A stretch of 64,000 nucleotides of DNA from Exiguobacterium acetylicum (GCF_022170825.1 NZ_CP081878.1:3059001-3123000); one strand, 5' to 3'; positions 29,572 to 38,524 are shown, counted from the first letter of the stretch. Translations and numbers: made by a program. The notes: generated from the letters alone by a model not told the origin.

Positions 29572-31194
29572 ATGATTACAGTACAAAACGTCGGTCTTCG
29601 CTTTGCGGACCGCAAATTATTCGAAGACGTCAACATCAAGTTCACACCAGGTAACTGTTATGGTCTAATCGGTGCGAACGGTGCCGGTAAGTCGACATTC
29701 CTGAAAATTCTCGCTGGTGACATCGAAGCACAACAAGGCGATGTCATTATCACACCAGGCGAACGTTTAGGCGTTCTCCGTCAGAACCATTACGAATACG
29801 AAGAATTCCAAGTCATCGAAGCGGTCATGATGGGACATAAGCGTCTGTATGAAGTCATGAAAGAAAAAGATGCTATCTATATGAAAGAAGATTTCTCAGA
29901 CGAGGACGGCATGCGTGCTGCTGAGCTCGAAGGTGAATTCGCTGAAATGAACGGTTGGGAAGCGGAGTCGGAAGCTGCCATGCTTCTTCAAGGACTCGGC
30001 ATCAAAGAAAACCTGCATTCGAAGACGATGGCAGAGTTGACTGGATCGGAAAAGGTCAAAGTCTTGCTTGCCCAAGCGTTATTCGGTAAACCAGACATTC
30101 TCTTACTCGATGAGCCGACGAACGGACTCGATTTGAAAGCTGTCAAATGGCTCGAAGAATTCTTAATCGGATTCGAGAACACGGTCATCGTCATTTCCCA
30201 TGACCGTCACTTCTTGAACAACGTCTGTACGCACATGGCAGATCTCGATTACGGTAAGATTCAGCTTTATATCGGAAACTACGATTTCTGGTACGAGTCA
30301 AGCCAGCTTGCTTCCCGTATGGCAAATGATCAAAATAAGAAAAAAGAAGAGAAAATCAAAGAATTGCAGGCCTTCATCGCACGTTTCAGCTCGAACGCTT
30401 CGAAAGCGAAACAAGCAACGTCACGGAAGAAGTTGCTTGATAAAATTACACTCGACGACATTCGTCCATCTTCACGCCGTTATCCGTTCGTCGGTTTTAC
30501 GCCAGAACGTGAAATCGGAAATGACCTCTTGATGGTCGATGGAATCTCGAAGACGATCGATGGCGTCAAAGTCCTCGATAACGTCCGCTTCTCGTTGAAC
30601 AAGACGGATAAAGTCGCGTTCATCAGCCAGAGCGATATCGCGATCACGACACTGTTCAAAATCCTCATGGGTGAGATGGAGCCGGATAGCGGTACGTTCA
30701 AATGGGGCGTCACGACTTCCCAGTCTTACTTGCCAAAAGATAACTCGGAATTCTTCGAAGGCTCGGATAAGACGATCCTCGATTGGCTCCGTCAGTATTC
30801 ACCGGCAGATGAGAGCGATACGTTCCTCCGTGGATTCCTCGGTCGGATGCTTTTCTCAGGAGAAGAAGTCATGAAGAAGGCATCTGTCTTATCTGGGGGC
30901 GAAAAAGTCCGTTGTATGCTTTCAAAAGCAATGCTCAGCGGTGCTAACGTCCTCGTGCTCGATGATCCAACGAACCACTTGGATCTTGAATCGATCACAG
31001 CACTCAACGATGGATTGATCGCTTATAAAGGCGCAATGCTCTTCAGCTCGCATGACCATCAGTTCGTCGAAACGATCGCGAACCGCATCATCGAGTTGAC
31101 GCCAAACGGTATCGTCGATAAAGAAACGACATACGATGAGTACTTGAACAATGATACAATCCAACAGCAATTAACAGCGTTATACGCACAATGA
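29572..31194 (+). CDS. ykpA: ABC-F family ATPase, YkpA/YbiT-like
   Basis: The protein is 540 residues with two ABC domains. Domain 1 has Walker A GANGAGKST, signature-like ELTGSEKVKVLLAQAL and Walker B LLLDEPTNGLDL. A linker with Lys/Gln-rich helices follows (about 230-320). Domain 2 has a degenerate Walker A, the signature VLSGGEKVRCMLSKAM, and LVLDDPTNHLDLESI. The architecture and long sequence blocks match Bacillus YkpA. ABC-F proteins act on the ribosome, not as transporters. The first Walker B carries NGLD where relatives I recall have NHLD. It is monocistronic. Confidence 0.9.
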   Translation: MITVQNVGLRFADRKLFEDVNIKFTPGNCYGLIGANGAGKSTFLKILAGDIEAQQGDVIITPGERLGVLRQNHYEYEEFQVIEAVMMGHKRLYEVMKEKDAIYMKEDFSDEDGMRAAELEGEFAEMNGWEAESEAAMLLQGLGIKENLHSKTMAELTGSEKVKVLLAQALFGKPDILLLDEPTNGLDLKAVKWLEEFLIGFENTVIVISHDRHFLNNVCTHMADLDYGKIQLYIGNYDFWYESSQLASRMANDQNKKKEEKIKELQAFIARFSSNASKAKQATSRKKLLDKITLDDIRPSSRRYPFVGFTPEREIGNDLLMVDGISKTIDGVKVLDNVRFSLNKTDKVAFISQSDIAITTLFKILMGEMEPDSGTFKWGVTTSQSYLPKDNSEFFEGSDKTILDWLRQYSPADESDTFLRGFLGRMLFSGEEVMKKASVLSGGEKVRCMLSKAMLSGANVLVLDDPTNHLDLESITALNDGLIAYKGAMLFSSHDHQFVETIANRIIELTPNGIVDKETTYDEYLNNDTIQQQLTALYAQ

Positions 31195-31198
31195 TTTT

Positions 31199-31236
31199 AA
31201 AAGAGACCGGAACTGTCGTTTCGGTCTCTTTTTTGA
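31199..31236 (+). terminator. Terminator of the ABC-F gene
   Basis: An 11-bp stem (31199-31209 with 31222-31232) is followed by T residues. Confidence 0.9.
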
Positions 31237-31259
31237 ACACGGTGGAGGAGGAATGAGTC

Positions 31260-31640
31260 ATGCGTCATCGCGTATGTGCTGCACTGATCGAAGAGGAACA
31301 GATATTGATGGTCGAGTTACACACCCCTTCTCGAACATTCTGGACGTTACCCGGTGGTGGTGTCGAAAACGGAGAAACAAAAGAAGAAGCCGTCGTGCGC
31401 GAAGTATTAGAAGAGACGCATCTTCACGTCACGGTCGAACAAAAACTTTATGAGATTTCAATTGATCAAGGGACGGAAACATGTTTTCTCGTTCGCCGTG
31501 TCTTAGGTAGTCCTGAACCTCGACTCGGGATCGATCCTGAATTATCGCTTGATCAACAAGAATTACGAGCTGTTCGGTTTCGACCACTGAATGAGATGCA
31601 AAATGATCCTCAGATTTCCCATTTGCGCCTACTATCGTAA
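31260..31640 (+). CDS. Nudix hydrolase
   Basis: The protein is 126 residues. The Nudix box is complete: GGGVENGETKEEAVVREV then LEETHL (G-x5-E-x7-RE-x2-EE). Start ATG 31260 follows GGTGGAGGAGG. The substrate cannot be told; the sequence is more like the ADP-ribose/NDP-sugar type than MutT. It stands alone after the ABC-F terminator. Confidence 0.85.
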   Translation: MRHRVCAALIEEEQILMVELHTPSRTFWTLPGGGVENGETKEEAVVREVLEETHLHVTVEQKLYEISIDQGTETCFLVRRVLGSPEPRLGIDPELSLDQQELRAVRFRPLNEMQNDPQISHLRLLS

Positions 31641-31830
31641 CGATATAATCTTTGAATTAAACGAAAATTTAATAACTATATTTATACCTAAAAATAGTAG
31701 TCGGTAACTAAGTTTTTTGATAATCCAAAATCGCTCGATCCAGCGATAGAAAACGGAAACGTTATCAAGGTTTCAACTGCCTATCCGTTTTACCGAGTGG
31801 TTACAAATCGTATACGAATCGATAAGATAT

Positions 31831-31867
31831 GAAAAAACGGATTCCCAGGCTCGGGAATCCGTTTTTT
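31831..31867 (-). terminator. Terminator of the SRPBCC gene
   Basis: A 15-bp perfect stem (31832-31846 with 31853-31867) includes A and T runs. It overlaps the last bases of the minus-strand gene. Confidence 0.9.
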
Positions 31868-32334
31868 CATGCGTTGTTCTTCTTTTGTTTTGCCGCTTCT
31901 TCTTCGACACGCTGCAACAACCCATGAACGATTTTCTCATTCTCTCGTTCACCTCCGAGAGACAACAAACTCTTTCCAACAAAGTTCGCTCCCTCGTTTT
32001 TTCCCGTATAGATCAATAGACAACGATCATGGTCGATTGGTTTGAGCGTAAAGGTCATCTCGATCTTGAATATTTTAGCCAATGTAAATCCAATCGTATT
32101 TTGTTTGAAGTCGGGTTCGTTCGTATAAGCTAAGTCGGTCACGATATAGGTTTCAAGTCGGTTACCCTGCATGTACGTTTGACGATACGTCGAACCGACC
32201 ACACCCGGTTTTCGTTCGATTACCTCGTGCTGGACGACGTTTGGAATCAAACGCTGCAATCGCGTGTGATCAAACAAGTGCCATGCTTCCTCAATCGGAA
32301 TATCGAGCTGTCGTTCTTCTCTCCACGTAATCAT
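31867..32334 (-). CDS. SRPBCC (START/Bet v1-like) family protein
   Basis: The protein is 155 residues, the size of a single SRPBCC domain. The N-terminus WREERQLDIPIEEAWHLFDHTRLQRL is the standard first strand and helix. The final amphipathic helix ends with a Lys-rich tail. Such proteins bind hydrophobic ligands in a deep cavity. The ligand is unknown. The start follows AAAAGGGGGC. It sits just downstream of the ATP-grasp/monooxygenase operon in the same direction, with only a weak hairpin between, so read-through expression is possible. Confidence 0.75.
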   Translation of the reverse strand: MITWREERQLDIPIEEAWHLFDHTRLQRLIPNVVQHEVIERKPGVVGSTYRQTYMQGNRLETYIVTDLAYTNEPDFKQNTIGFTLAKIFKIEMTFTLKPIDHDRCLLIYTGKNEGANFVGKSLLSLGGERENEKIVHGLLQRVEEEAAKQKKNNA

Positions 32335-32410
32335 AGATCCGCCCCCTTTTCTATAGAAATACCCTGTCGTCCGGTCTTGTAACGTCCGGTGACAGGGCGG
32401 GAGCAGATTC

Positions 32411-33358
32411 TTATTTTACTGTGCTTGTTTCAAGTGCTGCTCCAAGGAACTTCGCCAGTTCGAGCATACCGTAGCGTCCTGCAGCTGCTTCAGCGTCCGA
32501 GTTGTAGTTCGTATTCGTATTGACGTCATACGTATAGATTGTACCTGACGCATCCTTGATAAACTCGATTCCGGCGACCGCGATTTGGTTCGCTTGGAGG
32601 AACGCTTCGTACTTTTCAATGATTGGATCATTGAAACCTTCAACGATTTGGAACTTCATCGGTGTTTGCGGTGCTTCTTCCCCAACTGGGCAGAACAAGT
32701 CGTCAATTACACACGCATCCGCTGGGCAGAGCTCAAAACCTTCTGACGTATCGACTTGGACTGCATAAACGAATTTCCCACCAACGAACTCACAGCGCGT
32801 GATGTATGGTTCTGGTGCTTGGATGTACTCTTGAATCAACGTGATGCCATCAACCGGTTCGTCAAATGTCGGACCATCGAGGTAGGCTTCAAGCGCTTCG
32901 ATTGAATGGAACAGTTGAACGCCGAGTCCTTTCCCAGCACGGTTATGTTTCGTGATGAACGACGAAACGCCGATCTCTTTTGCCGCTTGTACAATTTGGT
33001 CGCGTCCGACTGCAGCCGTCGTCTTCGGTACACGAATTCCTGCTTTACGTAGTGCTGTATACTGATTGACTTTGCTGACTTCAAGGCGGAGTGCACGCGT
33101 TCCGTTAAAGACGGTCCGGTCGTGTTCTTCTAACCAAGCAAGGACACCTTCCGTCAACTCCGGTGCATAGCGGTGACCACGTGTATGCGAAGAGGCACTC
33201 ATCCGGCTGTAAAAAACGCCTTCCGGTGGTACTTCATCGAGTGGAACGACTCCTTCATTCAAGTGCCACTGTTCATATGGTAATTCAAGTTCTTCGAGAC
33301 GTTTGATGAGATGATCCGTCCATTCCTGGTTTTCGTGGAGAATATGAATTTTTGTCAT
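32411..33358 (-). CDS. ATP-grasp ligase, RimK-like, in a SAM-riboswitch operon
   Basis: The protein is 315 residues. The ATP-grasp fold is supported by the Gly-rich loop RAGKGLGVQLFHS, LIQEYIQAPEPYITRCEFVGG, and the metal-binding end GIEFIKDASG and YDVNTNTNYN. Members ligate a carboxylate to an amine or thiol through an acyl-phosphate. The acceptor here is unknown. Its start overlaps the monooxygenase stop by 4 nt (ATGA), so the two are translationally coupled, and both are controlled by the upstream SAM riboswitch. That context links it to sulfur metabolism. Confidence 0.8.
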   Translation of the reverse strand: MTKIHILHENQEWTDHLIKRLEELELPYEQWHLNEGVVPLDEVPPEGVFYSRMSASSHTRGHRYAPELTEGVLAWLEEHDRTVFNGTRALRLEVSKVNQYTALRKAGIRVPKTTAAVGRDQIVQAAKEIGVSSFITKHNRAGKGLGVQLFHSIEALEAYLDGPTFDEPVDGITLIQEYIQAPEPYITRCEFVGGKFVYAVQVDTSEGFELCPADACVIDDLFCPVGEEAPQTPMKFQIVEGFNDPIIEKYEAFLQANQIAVAGIEFIKDASGTIYTYDVNTNTNYNSDAEAAAGRYGMLELAKFLGAALETSTVK

Positions 33359-34413
33359 GATTGTTGACCTACCTTTCGTTTTGCTTCGACCAGTGGCATT
33401 ACGTCACGAGCAAAGCGTTCCATTTCTTCGAGTTGTGGTGAGAATTGTAATAAGAGTAACGTGACACCAACGGCTTCGAACGCTAGAATGCGTTCTGCGA
33501 TCTGTTCTGGTGTTCCGATCAAGTTCGGTCTTAGACCACGGTTCGAGACGGAATAATCATTTCGTTCGACCTGTTGTTCCAGTTGCGATTTACTGATGAA
33601 ATCCTGATAACCGGCATAACCGGCGCTATCTTCTTTTACATCCGTAATCCGTTGCCACTCTAGAAGCGCTTCTTCTTCCGTATCTCGGCAAATGATATAA
33701 GCCGCAAGACCGAAGCTTTCGAGTGGAGCTTGTCCCGTTGCTTCCCGACGTACTTTCATGTCGTTGATTTTGTGAGCGACTTCTTCCGTGGTGCCTCCAT
33801 GCATGACATAAGCATCACAGTGTTCGACGATCGTTCGTTTTCCAGCTTCACTCTCTCCACCGGCGTAGAGCTTGATGCCTGGACGCTGGACTGGCTTCGG
33901 ATGCAATTCTGCCTGCTCGATCGTGTAGTGATTGCCTGAGAAACTATACGGTGACGCATCTGCCCATAGTCCTTTCATGACCGTGACGAACTCTTCCGTC
34001 CGAGCATAGCGTTCATCGTGCGCCGTAAAGATACCGTTATACTGTTTCGCTTCCTCTGCCCACCAGGCTGAGACGACGTTGAGCGTAAAACGTCCTCCGC
34101 TTAACTGATCGATGTTTGCTGCCATCTTCGCTGTCGTCGCCGGATTATGGAACCCGGGACGAACTGCTGTCATGATCTCAAGGCGTTCTGTCGTTGCGGC
34201 AATCGCTGCTGCCGTCGTCCATGCCTCAAGACTCGGTTCCTTGATTCCTTTGATATCGTTTAAGTTCAATTCCGCGATCAATGTCGTCGAGAAGTTAATG
34301 CGTTCTGCTGTTTGTGCGACTTGTTTTGCATAATCGAATGTCGCCGGCATCTGTTCATCCTCGACATTCCGTAACCATCCTCCAAAAATCGGTAACCAAA
34401 AACCATACTCCAC
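33355..34413 (-). CDS. LLM-class flavin-dependent monooxygenase, SfnG/SsuD-like
   Basis: The protein is 352 residues, starting with GTG at 34413 after AAGGGGG. This bacterial-luciferase-like TIM barrel shows family blocks LSGGRFTLNVVSAWW, HDERYARTEEF, LHPKPVQRPGIKLYAGGES, and NLIGTPEQIAERILAFEAVGV. The closest families I recognise are alkanesulfonate (SsuD) and dimethylsulfone (SfnG) monooxygenases, which release sulfite using reduced flavin. No flavin reductase is visible next to it, so FMNH2 must come from elsewhere. The SAM riboswitch upstream indicates expression when methionine/SAM is low, fitting sulfur scavenging. Confidence 0.85.
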   Translation of the reverse strand: MEYGFWLPIFGGWLRNVEDEQMPATFDYAKQVAQTAERINFSTTLIAELNLNDIKGIKEPSLEAWTTAAAIAATTERLEIMTAVRPGFHNPATTAKMAANIDQLSGGRFTLNVVSAWWAEEAKQYNGIFTAHDERYARTEEFVTVMKGLWADASPYSFSGNHYTIEQAELHPKPVQRPGIKLYAGGESEAGKRTIVEHCDAYVMHGGTTEEVAHKINDMKVRREATGQAPLESFGLAAYIICRDTEEEALLEWQRITDVKEDSAGYAGYQDFISKSQLEQQVERNDYSVSNRGLRPNLIGTPEQIAERILAFEAVGVTLLLLQFSPQLEEMERFARDVMPLVEAKRKVGQQS

Positions 34414-34433
34414 TCCATCATCCCCCTTATCAT

Positions 34434-34590
34434 AAAAAAAACGCCCTTTTCGAAGTTCGAAAAGAGCGACGGTATCTTGTCCTGTCCGCTCTTATCTTCG
34501 GAAGGTATCCCTTCCTGGAAGTAGCACCTTCCGCTATAGCGGGGTTGCTGAAGTGTCTTCGGGCCAGTCCCTCGACTTCTCTAGATAAGA
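34434..34590 (-). promoter_or_regulatory. SAM-I (S-box) riboswitch with terminator, upstream of the LLM/ATP-grasp operon
   Basis: On the minus strand the leader shows S-box signatures: CTTATCTAGAG at the 5' P1 side (34580-34590), GAGGGACTGGCCC, CAGCAACC, GGTGCTACTTCC, and the closing GATAAG (34491-34496). A terminator stem (34442-34451 with 34459-34468) and T-run (34434-34440) end just before the gene. It should switch transcription off when SAM is high. Confidence 0.93.
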
Positions 34591-34670
34591 TGTGTTGCAT
34601 TTATCGTACAGAATTCACTGAACTAAAGCAACCATTAAACCGTCTTTTCCCATCGGAATTGTTTCAAACA

Positions 34671-34699
34671 TAAAAAAATCCCGACATGATGTCGGGATT
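34671..34699 (-). terminator. Terminator of the DUF975 gene
   Basis: An 8-bp core stem (ATCCCGAC with GTCGGGAT, 34678-34698) is followed on the minus strand by seven T. Confidence 0.9.
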
Positions 34700-34704
34700 C
34701 AGTA

Positions 34705-35343
34705 TTAATATGGTGCGACGAAATCCGATGTTGGTTCTGGCGCTTGTTCGCCACGAACACGATCATAGAATTTTGCCATTGTAACGCTGAAGTATGGTCC
34801 AACCCATAAAACAGCAAGACCAAGTGTAACAATTACGAGTAACGCCCAACCGATAAACGATAAGAAGAGCAAGAATGCTTCCATCTTGTGTCCATCCATG
34901 AGTTGACGCGAGCGTGTAATCGCTTCAAGAATACCGATTGACGGTTCATCCCGAAGGATGTAGAACGTTAACAAGTAAGAGAACGACTTGATGATCCCAG
35001 GGATGATCAAGAGTAGTGTCCATAAGAATAAAAAGACCGCTTGTACAATCGAGACGCCGATTACTTTACCGAAGATTTTATACGGTTCGAACAAATCAGC
35101 TACTTTGACTTCTTCATTACGTGCGAACGACATCGCGACCCACGTCCAACCCGCTGCGATTGGGATCAATAAAATCGATAGAATGATACTGACTGCACTC
35201 ATCGCATTTAGATCTTGTTGAGGATCAGGTCCGATGAACGTCGGAACGCTCTGGATGATAGAAAACAGTACGAACATGAGGATGGCAAATCCCCAACGAC
35301 CGCTGAGCGACTCCTTCGCTGCTTTTTTTAATTGAGATGACAT
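34705..35343 (-). CDS. DUF975-like integral membrane protein
   Basis: The protein is 212 residues with about five membrane helices. The N-terminus SSQLKKAAKESLSGRWGFAI and the segment VADLFEPYKIFGKVIGVSIVQA are the typical DUF975 pattern, with a conserved IPGIIKSFSY in the fourth hydrophobic block and SRQLMDGHKMEAFLLFLSF after it. The function of DUF975 is not known. The start follows AAGGAGGACC. It is monocistronic. Confidence 0.75.
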   Translation of the reverse strand: MSSQLKKAAKESLSGRWGFAILMFVLFSIIQSVPTFIGPDPQQDLNAMSAVSIILSILLIPIAAGWTWVAMSFARNEEVKVADLFEPYKIFGKVIGVSIVQAVFLFLWTLLLIIPGIIKSFSYLLTFYILRDEPSIGILEAITRSRQLMDGHKMEAFLLFLSFIGWALLVIVTLGLAVLWVGPYFSVTMAKFYDRVRGEQAPEPTSDFVAPY

Positions 35344-35407
35344 GAGTAAGGTCCTCCTTGAAAAAATAAGTTCTCTTCTTACTCTACGGCTTAAAGTTTC
35401 TAATGTT

Positions 35408-36679
35408 TCACTCTTTTTTCAATAATTTTCCGTCCCGTTGTTGCTCTTTGAGCCATGCTCGCTCAAGTTGTCGTTCGCAAGCTGTATATAAGGAACGTCG
35501 ACCATCGAGACGTTCCATCGCAAACGGAATACCATGTTTTTTCGCCTGCGCAATGACATGTGCACTCGCAGCGTGAGAGACACGACTCGTCACGACGACG
35601 ATGGCATCCGTCTTTTTGGCGAGACAAGCAATCTTTTTCGCGGACTGCGCGTCTCCTGCCAGATGAATTAATTCGATTCCTGTTGGCGCAAAGAACTCAC
35701 GATAAACAGCCGTTTGTTGTTCGTTTCCAACGATGACAAGGCGCATACCTTTGAAGCGCGTGAAATCAAGCGGTGTCTTATCGACGAAATCCATCAATTG
35801 TCCAGGTACAGCTGTCGTCACGATTGGTTCAATTTTTCGCTCTTTTTGAATACGAATGCGCCGCTGCGCTTTTTTAGGTTTTGGAACTGTTTGCCGTTTC
35901 ATTTTCCGTGCATATCGATCTGACTTTTTCGCTGTAACAGGTGCCTTCTCTACTAATTGTTCTACTTTTACAGGACGATCTGATGGTTCGTTGGCAACCG
36001 GTTTTTCATACGTAAACTGATGTTTCCAGACAATCGTCAAGCTCTCTTTCCGTCCCCGCCACATGACGAGATCGACGAGTTGTCCTGCTTCTAGTCGAAA
36101 ATAGCGCATGTCCTCTACCGGTACGACATAGTAGAACGATTTGCCCGCTTCATCCTGTAGCGGACCGTTAACCGTCTCTTCAACAATGCCGTGCGCTTTG
36201 ACGATCGCTTGTTCAAACACGACACGTTCCGGATTCTCTCTCATCCGCTCTGTCGAGACGACGGCTTCAACACGGCACAGCGTTTTCTGATCATCCTGAC
36301 GCTCGACACGGACACGGACCTCCATGCCATGCTCGAGATTCCATTCTCGGACGTCCCGTTCGGAAATATGGCTACCGGACCATTCTAGTAAAGTCCCGCC
36401 TTTTAATCCCCGCTGAAACGTATAGGCATAACGTTGCTTGCGTACTGGCTCGACAGGTACTTGCTGTGGCATTACGCTGGTCTGCTTCTCTAGTTCCACC
36501 ACTTCGTCGATGACTGGTGTTTCCTGTACGTCGCGCGGTGCATAATACGCTGACATCTTGACCCATTCGTCGATTCCGTTCACTTCGTCGAGCCAGAGTT
36601 GCCAATCTTCATACCGCTCGACGACCGCTAATTTCATCTGTACCAATTCAGTTGCTCGTTCCAACACCTGTTGCATCAT
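35408..36679 (-). CDS. DUF2325 C-terminal domain protein
   Basis: The protein is about 423 residues. Start ATG 36679 is preferred (AAAGGAAG 9 nt upstream) over a GTG 30 bp earlier with no ribosome binding site. The C-terminal ~100 residues (MRLVIVGNEQQTAVYREFF, DAIVVVTSRVSHAASAHVIAQAKKHG) match DUF2325. The N-terminal and middle regions (about 1-300) are charged, with a Lys/Arg-rich segment near 260-290, and match nothing I recognise. The basic segment suggests nucleic-acid or membrane contact. Function is unknown. It lies 87 bp downstream of the DUF817 gene and may share its transcript. Confidence 0.6.
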   Translation of the reverse strand: MMQQVLERATELVQMKLAVVERYEDWQLWLDEVNGIDEWVKMSAYYAPRDVQETPVIDEVVELEKQTSVMPQQVPVEPVRKQRYAYTFQRGLKGGTLLEWSGSHISERDVREWNLEHGMEVRVRVERQDDQKTLCRVEAVVSTERMRENPERVVFEQAIVKAHGIVEETVNGPLQDEAGKSFYYVVPVEDMRYFRLEAGQLVDLVMWRGRKESLTIVWKHQFTYEKPVANEPSDRPVKVEQLVEKAPVTAKKSDRYARKMKRQTVPKPKKAQRRIRIQKERKIEPIVTTAVPGQLMDFVDKTPLDFTRFKGMRLVIVGNEQQTAVYREFFAPTGIELIHLAGDAQSAKKIACLAKKTDAIVVVTSRVSHAASAHVIAQAKKHGIPFAMERLDGRRSLYTACERQLERAWLKEQQRDGKLLKKE

Positions 36680-36766
36680 CCGTAACCACTTCCTTTTCGT
36701 TTTTTTCACTATAGCAACGAAAAAATACGGAAGTAGTTCAAAAAAACAACCAGGTTATTTTTTTAT

Positions 36767-37552
36767 TTAGGTACGTTGCTGAATTTCCACGGCCGGGTCC
36801 TGACGCTTGTATTTCGCGACGATGACGATCAGAACGGTGATGATGACAAGTAAAAACCAAGAAGACAATTTGCCAAGATCAACGACTGCCCATCCCTCCT
36901 CTTGATGCGGATAGACCCAGCCTTTGAAGAACGTCACGATGTTCTCAGCAATCCAAATGAAGAAAGCAATCAGTAAAAAGGACAGGACGAGCGGCATCCG
37001 GTAAACCGTCTGCTCGATCGTAAAATGAACCCATGACTTATAGAAAACGAGGACGACAAGAATCATCAAAATCCAGCGCACGTCCAAAATCCAGTGATGG
37101 GTGAAGAAGTTGAGATAGACGAGACTGCCGACACTAATCGCAAGCCAAGGGGGAGGAAATGCTGTGAATCGTAAATGAAATCGCCTGAACGCCTGACACA
37201 CATAACTTGCGACGCTTGCGTACATGAACCCTGCATACAGTGGAACACCTGCCACTTTTGTCCAAGCGTCTTCTGGGTAACTCCACGAACCGACGTTCAC
37301 CTTGAATAGTTCAAGTGCTAGACCGATGACATGAAACAATAAGATCAGTTTGAATTCTTCCATCGTTTCATAACGACTGACAAGTAACGCGATTTGAACG
37401 AAAATACACCACAGCAACAAGAGATCGTATCGCGCAATCGGTTCAGTCGGCAGATAACGTGAAAGAGCGAGCGCCGCGAAAATCATCACGGGAAAGACAC
37501 AACAGACGGCTTCTATATATGTAAAACGAATCAGATGTCGAATCGCTTTCAT
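36767..37552 (-). CDS. yoaT: DUF817 family membrane protein (YoaT-like)
   Basis: The protein is 261 residues with about eight membrane helices and aromatic-rich loops. The sequence blocks FKVNVGSWSYPEDAW, GVPLYAGFMYASVASYVCQAFRRF and VYLNFFTHHWILDVRW are typical of DUF817. It contains several His and Trp residues near the membrane face that could bind a metal or cofactor, but this is inference. No function is established for the family. The start follows AAAAAAGGAGG. Confidence 0.8.
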   Translation of the reverse strand: MKAIRHLIRFTYIEAVCCVFPVMIFAALALSRYLPTEPIARYDLLLLWCIFVQIALLVSRYETMEEFKLILLFHVIGLALELFKVNVGSWSYPEDAWTKVAGVPLYAGFMYASVASYVCQAFRRFHLRFTAFPPPWLAISVGSLVYLNFFTHHWILDVRWILMILVVLVFYKSWVHFTIEQTVYRMPLVLSFLLIAFFIWIAENIVTFFKGWVYPHQEEGWAVVDLGKLSSWFLLVIITVLIVIVAKYKRQDPAVEIQQRT

Positions 37553-37704
37553 CCTGTTACCTCCTTTTTTCTCCAGTATACGTTTCTCTTTTGCCCTTCC
37601 CCTCCTTCTTAGGATGGAAAAAACGGAAAATTTCGTCTTTCTTCTTCCACTTTCCTCATGATACAGTTAACGAATCAATTATTTTAAGAAATGAGGTGCC
37701 AGAC

Positions 37705-38370
37705 ATGACGCGTCATCGCGCTTCCTGGTTATTACGCGCTACGTTAAAGTGGGGACTCTTCCTTCTTGGTTTATTTTTACTCGCCCTTGGCTCATCAATG
37801 ATGATCACAGCGGAACTCGGTGTTTCGACGTGGGACGTGTTACATCTTGGTCTTCAAAAGAAGACACCACTGTCTGTCGGAACGATCATCTTACTCGTTG
37901 GTCTCTTACTTGTGTTCGTTAAATACGCATTAGACCGCGTCACACCGCAAATCGGAACGCTTGTCAACGCAATTTTCGTCGGTGTCTTCATGAATCTTGT
38001 CCTTGGTTCTCATCTCTTACCGTCTTTTGAGTCCGTCTGGTTGAATACACTCTGGCTCGTTTTTGGAATCTTCATCATCGGCATGGGCGCCGGTCTATAC
38101 GTCGCTGTTGGTTACGGGGCCGGTCCACGCGATGGATTAACGCTGACACTTGCAGAGCGTTTTGGAACGTCGATTCGTCTGATGCGGACGATTATGGAAG
38201 TTACGGCATGCGGCATTGGCTGGTTGCTTGGGGGACCTGTTTTCTTCGGTACGATCCTCTCGATTTTCCTGATCGGACCGTTCCTGCAATTTTGGTTGTT
38301 TTATTTCCGCCGGATCATTGCAGCGATTGATGCAAAAGGAATTCCAGCATCCGAGCGCCAAATTAGCTAA
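37705..38370 (+). CDS. yczE: YczE/YitT-type membrane protein
   Basis: The protein is 221 residues from ATG 37705, with GAGGTG 8 nt upstream; a longer in-frame reading upstream has no start signal. About five membrane helices are present, with conserved GVSTWDVLHLGLQKKTPLSVG, GYGAGPRDGLTLTLAERFG and GTILSIFLIGPFLQFW, as in the YczE/YitT family. Relatives have been linked to lipopeptide production and other processes, but the mechanism is unclear. It is monocistronic, divergent from the DUF817 gene. Confidence 0.75.
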   Translation: MTRHRASWLLRATLKWGLFLLGLFLLALGSSMMITAELGVSTWDVLHLGLQKKTPLSVGTIILLVGLLLVFVKYALDRVTPQIGTLVNAIFVGVFMNLVLGSHLLPSFESVWLNTLWLVFGIFIIGMGAGLYVAVGYGAGPRDGLTLTLAERFGTSIRLMRTIMEVTACGIGWLLGGPVFFGTILSIFLIGPFLQFWLFYFRRIIAAIDAKGIPASERQIS

Positions 38371-38382
38371 GTCGCCTGACTC

Positions 38383-38414
38383 GATATCATTCCGCTTGAA
38401 TGATATCTTTTTTT
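38383..38414 (+). terminator. Terminator of the YczE-like gene
   Basis: A 10-bp perfect stem (38383-38392 with 38398-38407) is followed by seven T. Confidence 0.92.
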
Positions 38415-38469
38415 ATGTGAGAAGCAGATAAGTTGCGTCATCAAAATAAACACGTTATATTCGTTTACA

Positions 38470-38484
38470 TATCAATCTTTGATA
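38470..38484. promoter_or_regulatory. Possible MarR operator upstream of the marR-nitroreductase operon
   Basis: TATCAA-TCT-TTGATA is an inverted repeat about 40 bp before the marR start. Autoregulation by the encoded MarR protein is a reasonable inference. Confidence 0.4.
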
Positions 38485-38524
38485 CGTCAAAGGTTTCTTC
38501 GAACGAAGGGAAGGATGTGATGGA

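Noticed and set aside
31748..31792. AAAACGGA/TCCGTTTT hairpin about 110 bp after the Nudix gene
   Set aside because: The loop is about 28 nt and no T-run follows; probably chance or a weak structure.
32360..32400. Hairpin CCCTGTC/GACAGGG between the ATP-grasp and SRPBCC genes
   Set aside because: The stem is short and the T-run on the minus strand is weak (TATTTC), so I did not call a terminator.
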